Part shown: positions 13,636-16,407 of the stretch, piece after piece | Layout: every line of letters begins with the position of its first letter | How positions within the stretch are numbered: position 1 is the stretch's first letter | Assembly: GCA_964605095.1 (NCBI GenBank) | Contig: CAZSBS010000095.1 | Span: 1-16,407, forward strand | DNA: 16,407 nucleotides | From: JAUWQU01 sp964605095 | Lineage (GTDB): Bacteria > Planctomycetota > Phycisphaerae > SM23-33 | Direction: 5' to 3' | Made by a program: the position numbers and the translations under genes | The notes under the pieces: generated by a model | Databases searched by the model: none | Seen by the model: the letters and a program-made list of their open reading frames with translations, nothing else | Told to the model about the DNA's origin: nothing

Positions 13636-14604
13636 CTAGGTTTGCCCGTCCGGCACGACCGGCTCGGCTGGTGCCGCAAACCGCGGCGTGCGGCCTTGAA
13701 GCACGGCGACGACGTCGAAGACCACATCGCACATCCGCTGCACCGCGTCGGGCACGCGGGCGGCCACGTGTGGCGTGAGGATCACGTTGTCCAGACCGAA
13801 AAGCGGGTAGTCGGCCGGAGGCGGCTCGGGGTCGTGGCAGTCGATGACCGCCGCCGATATCCGCCCGCTGCGCACAGCCGCGCCAAGGTCGGCATAATTG
13901 ACGCACTGGCCGCGGGCGGCGTTTATAAACTGTGCGCCGGGCTTGAACTGCACCAGCGCCGAAGAGTCGATCATCCCGCGCGTCTGCTTCGTTATCGGCA
14001 CGTGGATCGTCACAATGTCGCTCGACGCGTAGAGGGTCGGTTTGTCCACCGCCTCGGCCTGGTAGTCCACGCGAATGTCGAGAATGTCGTTGTAGAGCAC
14101 CCGCATGCCCAGGCCGATGGCAGCCCTGCCAACCCGGCTGCCTATCCGCCCGCACCCGACGATCCCGAGAGTCAACCCCGAAAGAAACCGCCCGTAGATC
14201 TGGGCGCGGGCCTTGTGAAATTCTTCCGGAGGCATAAAGCCCGTGATGGGCCAGAAGCGGCGGTTCATCTCGATTATCATGCGAATGGTGTAGTCCACCA
14301 CCGCAAGCGTGTTGGCCTCGGGCGTGTGGACAACCTCGACGCCGCGAGCCCGGCAGGCGGGAACGTCAATGTTATCAATCGCCACGCCGGCCCGCCCCAC
14401 CACCTTGAGCCTGCGAGCGCCCGAGAGAAGCTCACGGTTGACCTGCGTGTACGTCCGAACCACCAACGCGTCGGCGTCGGCTATGACCTCCCTGACCGTT
14501 GCCGCCGTCGCCAGGCGCACCTCGCCGTAGGCGCGAAGGTACTCCAGGCTCGATTCGTTAAGTGGTTCGCTGACTACGATTACGGGCAGCTTTCGGTCGC
14601 TCAT
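13636..14604 (-). CDS. D-isomer-specific 2-hydroxyacid dehydrogenase (SerA-like)
   Basis: The product is 322 residues from the ATG at 14602-14604; GGGA lies six bases before it, while a second in-frame ATG at 14608-14610 directly abuts GGGA. The NAD-binding motif is LGIVGCGRIGSRVGR (GxGxxG at 150-155), followed by D173 in VLYNDILD, which suggests NAD preference. Catalytic residues of the family are present: R231 in FINAARGQCVN, E260 in VIDCHDPEPPP and H279 in VILTPHVAARV. KVVGRAGVAIDNIDVPAC is the usual hydroxyacid-binding lobe. The length fits the short form without the ACT domain. D-3-phosphoglycerate dehydrogenase in serine synthesis is the closest named member, but glycerate, lactate or other D-2-hydroxyacid dehydrogenases share these marks. 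The gene ends 36 bases before the HEAT-operon -35 hexamer. Confidence 0.88.
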   Translation of the reverse strand: MSDRKLPVIVVSEPLNESSLEYLRAYGEVRLATAATVREVIADADALVVRTYTQVNRELLSGARRLKVVGRAGVAIDNIDVPACRARGVEVVHTPEANTLAVVDYTIRMIIEMNRRFWPITGFMPPEEFHKARAQIYGRFLSGLTLGIVGCGRIGSRVGRAAIGLGMRVLYNDILDIRVDYQAEAVDKPTLYASSDIVTIHVPITKQTRGMIDSSALVQFKPGAQFINAARGQCVNYADLGAAVRSGRISAAVIDCHDPEPPPADYPLFGLDNVILTPHVAARVPDAVQRMCDVVFDVVAVLQGRTPRFAAPAEPVVPDGQT

Positions 14605-14668
14605 TCGCATTCCCAGTCTTTGGCAGCCAGTGGCCGGTAATTAAGGCTATCCAATAGTTCCGTGTAAT

Positions 14669-14804
14669 GGGTGCCGTGGTTTGCGGAGTCCCGGCACACC
14701 GGGACGACGCAACCACGTCTTCGACGTGCTTGGCGCCCGATCCCTCTCTCCAAACCGAAAGACGTGGTTGCGTGTCCCTGCGGGACTCGCGAACCACGGC
14801 ACCC
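14669..14804. repeat. Composite double-hairpin element (BIME/MITE-like)
   Basis: The outer ends GGGTGCCGTGGTT (14669-14681) and AACCACGGCACCC (14792-14804) are exact inverted repeats of 13 bases. Inner arms CGCAACCACGTCTT (14708-14721) and AAGACGTGGTTGCG (14759-14772) are an exact 14-base inverted pair, with a 37-base centre between them. Each half is also its own hairpin: the left pairs CGTGGTTtGCG with CGCAACCACG and, inside, GTCCCGG with CCGGGAC; the right pairs CGTGGTTGCG with CGCGAACCACG and GTCCC with GGGAC. It is thus two related hairpin units in inverted arrangement, like a BIME, or a short MITE with 13-base ends. It lies in a 257-base gap between the dehydrogenase and the TPR gene. 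No transposase and no clear target duplication are seen. Confidence 0.78.
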
Positions 14805-14861
14805 ACAGCACGGCTGCGGTAACTCGGCGGGCTCGACGATGCACCCTGGGAGTTAAAAACC

Positions 14862-16232
14862 TCAGTCGGGGATCTTAGGATTGTTTCGCCGCCCGTTCAA
14901 GCGGGCACGGACCTTAGTCCAGAGGCTTACGCCCCCAAGCCGCTCGGTGAGCTGACGGAGGTGTTCGTCGTTGGGCGAAAGGGTCAACGCCTTGGCCGCG
15001 TACCGCCGCGCCCGCTGAAGCTGCCCCTTCTGGAGGTGGGCCAGGGCCAGGTTGTACAGGGCCAGCGGGTATTCAGGCTTGAGCTTAAGGGCCTTGCGGC
15101 AGTGGCGGATGCCGTCGTCGATCCGGTGCATGCGAAAAAAACTCACAGCCAGGTTGTGCTGGGCGCACGGATCGTCGGGCGACAGGTCCACCAGCCGGCG
15201 CAGAACGCCGTTGGCGTGGCGGGACAGGTGGGCCTCCAGCAGCAACTGCCCCAGTTCCTGGAGCATCACCGGATCGTCCCCGCTGCAACGCATCTCCGTC
15301 ACCAGGTGCCTGGCCGCCTGCTGAATCCGCCCGCGCCGGATCAACGCCTCGGCCAGCTTGGCGTGAATGCCCGGATAGTCCCGCTCCGCCTTGAGGACGT
15401 GGCGGAAATGCTGCTCGGCAATGGCCGGACGGTTGCGAATCAAGGCCAGCTCGCCAAGGCAGTAGTTGGCGGCCGTGTGATCCGGCTCCAACTCCAAAGC
15501 CTTGCGGCAGCACTGCTCGGCCTGGTCGTACTTCTCCAGCTCGCTGAGCAGTTCGGCGTAGTCCACCCAGATATCGGGGTCGCTGCCGCTGACGTCCAAT
15601 TCAGCCTGGAAGTGCCTGGCCGCGGTGTCCAGGTCGCCCTGGGACCAGCACGCTTCGGCAATCCGAGCGTGGGCGTACGGGTGGCCGGGGTCGATCTCCA
15701 GCGTGCGGCTCCAGCAGTAGATGGCCCGGCGGTACTCGGCCCGGGCATACAGGCTGTTGCCGATGTTGTAAAAGCACAGCGGGCAGTCGACCTTGATCTG
15801 CTGGGCCATGTAGAACATCACCTCGGCCTTTTCGTGCTGGCCGAGTTCGGAGTAGGTGACGATGCGGTTGCAGTAGGCAGGCTCGTAGGCCCCGTCGAGC
15901 CGGCTGATTTCCTCGAAGCTGCCCAGCGCCTCGGAGTATAGCCCCAGCCGGGTGAGGTTCACGCCGAGGCAGTTGAGCGTCTCGACGTCGTGGGGCGACA
16001 GCGCCAGCGACGAGCGATACGACTTGCACGCCTGCGCAGAGTCTTCCATCGCCTCGAACGTAAGGGCGAGGTTGAAGTGCCAGGCCGCGTTGTACGGGTT
16101 TATGGCGATGGCCGCCTGCAACTCAGCCGCCGCCTCGGCCCACCGGCCCTTCTCGTACAGGCCGTGCGCACGCTCGACGCGAGCCTCCGCGTCAAGCCAG
16201 TCGTTCAGGGGCTCACCGTCATGTCGTTGCAC
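14862..16232 (-). CDS. Large tetratricopeptide-repeat protein, cytoplasmic
   Basis: The product has 456 residues, made of about twelve TPR units from residue 16 to 428. Clear examples are GLYEKGRWAEAAAELQAAIA (24-43), CLGVNLTRLGLYSEALGSFE (88-107), NIGNSLYARAEYRRAIYCWS (156-175) and YNLALAHLQKGQLQRARRYA (393-412). No signal peptide or membrane segment is seen. Cysteines are frequent for such a protein, including C150-x-x-C153 in KVDCPLCFYN and C241-C242. The tail WTKVRARLNGRRN is basic. TPR arrays bind partner proteins; the partner is not revealed by the neighbours. The start is a GTG (16230-16232) with GGAG about 7 bases before it. An ATG directly after GGAG belongs to a seven-codon out-of-frame reading. 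A good promoter lies upstream at 16321-16349. Confidence 0.85.
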   Translation of the reverse strand: MQRHDGEPLNDWLDAEARVERAHGLYEKGRWAEAAAELQAAIAINPYNAAWHFNLALTFEAMEDSAQACKSYRSSLALSPHDVETLNCLGVNLTRLGLYSEALGSFEEISRLDGAYEPAYCNRIVTYSELGQHEKAEVMFYMAQQIKVDCPLCFYNIGNSLYARAEYRRAIYCWSRTLEIDPGHPYAHARIAEACWSQGDLDTAARHFQAELDVSGSDPDIWVDYAELLSELEKYDQAEQCCRKALELEPDHTAANYCLGELALIRNRPAIAEQHFRHVLKAERDYPGIHAKLAEALIRRGRIQQAARHLVTEMRCSGDDPVMLQELGQLLLEAHLSRHANGVLRRLVDLSPDDPCAQHNLAVSFFRMHRIDDGIRHCRKALKLKPEYPLALYNLALAHLQKGQLQRARRYAAKALTLSPNDEHLRQLTERLGGVSLWTKVRARLNGRRNNPKIPD

Positions 16233-16320
16233 GCTGCATCTCCAGATGCGACCGTTCGGCCAGTATGTTCACACGCCTACGCCGGGCTCACCCGCGCGTC
16301 TCCCGAATGCCGATGTTCCC

Positions 16321-16349
16321 ATTCTACCCGCCAGGCATGATTTCGACAA
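16321..16349 (-). promoter_or_regulatory. Candidate sigma70 promoter of the TPR gene
   Basis: Read on the minus strand: TTGTCG (16344-16349, four of six), a 17-base spacer and TAGAAT (16321-16326, five of six). Transcription would start about 80 bases before the GTG start codon at 16232. Nothing else coding is seen in the 175 bases between the gene and the window edge. Confidence 0.5.
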
Positions 16350-16388
16350 TACCGAAAAGAAACCTAACGGCGGGAGAAGACGGTAAAT

Positions 16389-16407
16389 GGTAGCCGGTAG
16401 CCGGTAG
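16389..16407. repeat. Short 7-base tandem repeat at the window end
   Basis: GGTAGCC is repeated two full times and begins a third copy (GGTAG) that the window edge cuts. The true length is unknown. It could be a simple repeat or an artefact of an assembly end. Confidence 0.55.

Noticed and set aside
13642..14640. Plus-strand open frame of 332 codons antisense to the dehydrogenase
   Set aside because: The dehydrogenase has all catalytic motifs; the antisense product is compositionally biased.
14558..14878. Small open frames on both strands within the 14611-14861 gap
   Set aside because: They translate the arms of the hairpin repeat and have no ribosome site; the sequence is better explained as a repeat.

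Overview
The window is high-GC DNA (visibly above 60%) with densely packed, protein-coding genes and no tRNA, rRNA, CRISPR array, transposase or phage gene that I can see. The gene set suggests a Planctomycetota genome, probably of the Phycisphaerae type, from an environmental assembly. It combines LPS-core enzymes, a secreted GH20 hexosaminidase next to a UroD-like methyltransferase-family protein, a human-like adenylosuccinate lyase, a stand-alone LigD-type phosphoesterase domain, and exported HEAT and TPR proteins. This taxonomic call is an inference from gene content, not a measured result.

Left part (1-4010, all minus strand): a head-to-tail LPS-core operon read right to left. It starts with a lipoprotein carrying a HAD-like phosphatase fold (2479-3303), then a GT9 heptosyltransferase (1364-2452), a WaaP-type heptose kinase (540-1367) and a GT4 glycosyltransferase cut by the window edge (1-543). 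The last three are linked by two ATGA start/stop overlaps. A TTGACA-type promoter candidate lies in the gap after an upstream HD-domain hydrolase gene (3426-4010).

Middle (4180-8764): a plus-strand pair, secreted GH20 beta-N-acetylhexosaminidase and UroD/MtaA-family protein, separated by 61 bases. They face a minus-strand purB whose protein follows the animal ADSL type closely. Upstream of purB is a cluster of GC-rich palindromes.

Right part (8923-16232): DUF4870 membrane protein and a small TPR lipoprotein (minus); a plus-strand LigD 3'-phosphoesterase-domain protein with a promoter so close to its ATG that the transcript is probably leaderless; a single-span membrane-anchored unknown protein and a large exported HEAT-repeat protein with a degenerate receiver-like domain (minus, likely one operon); a D-2-hydroxyacid dehydrogenase of the SerA type (minus); a 136-base composite hairpin repeat; and a large cytoplasmic TPR protein (minus).

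The most unusual items are the exported HEAT/pseudo-receiver protein, driven by a fully consensus TTGACA-16-TATAAT promoter with a 12-base tandem repeat just upstream of the -35; the leaderless phosphoesterase gene; and the double-hairpin (BIME-like) repeat at 14669-14804. I found no complete, clearly new multi-gene defence or mobile system. The HEAT/pseudo-receiver plus membrane-anchored protein pair is the best candidate for an undescribed functional unit.
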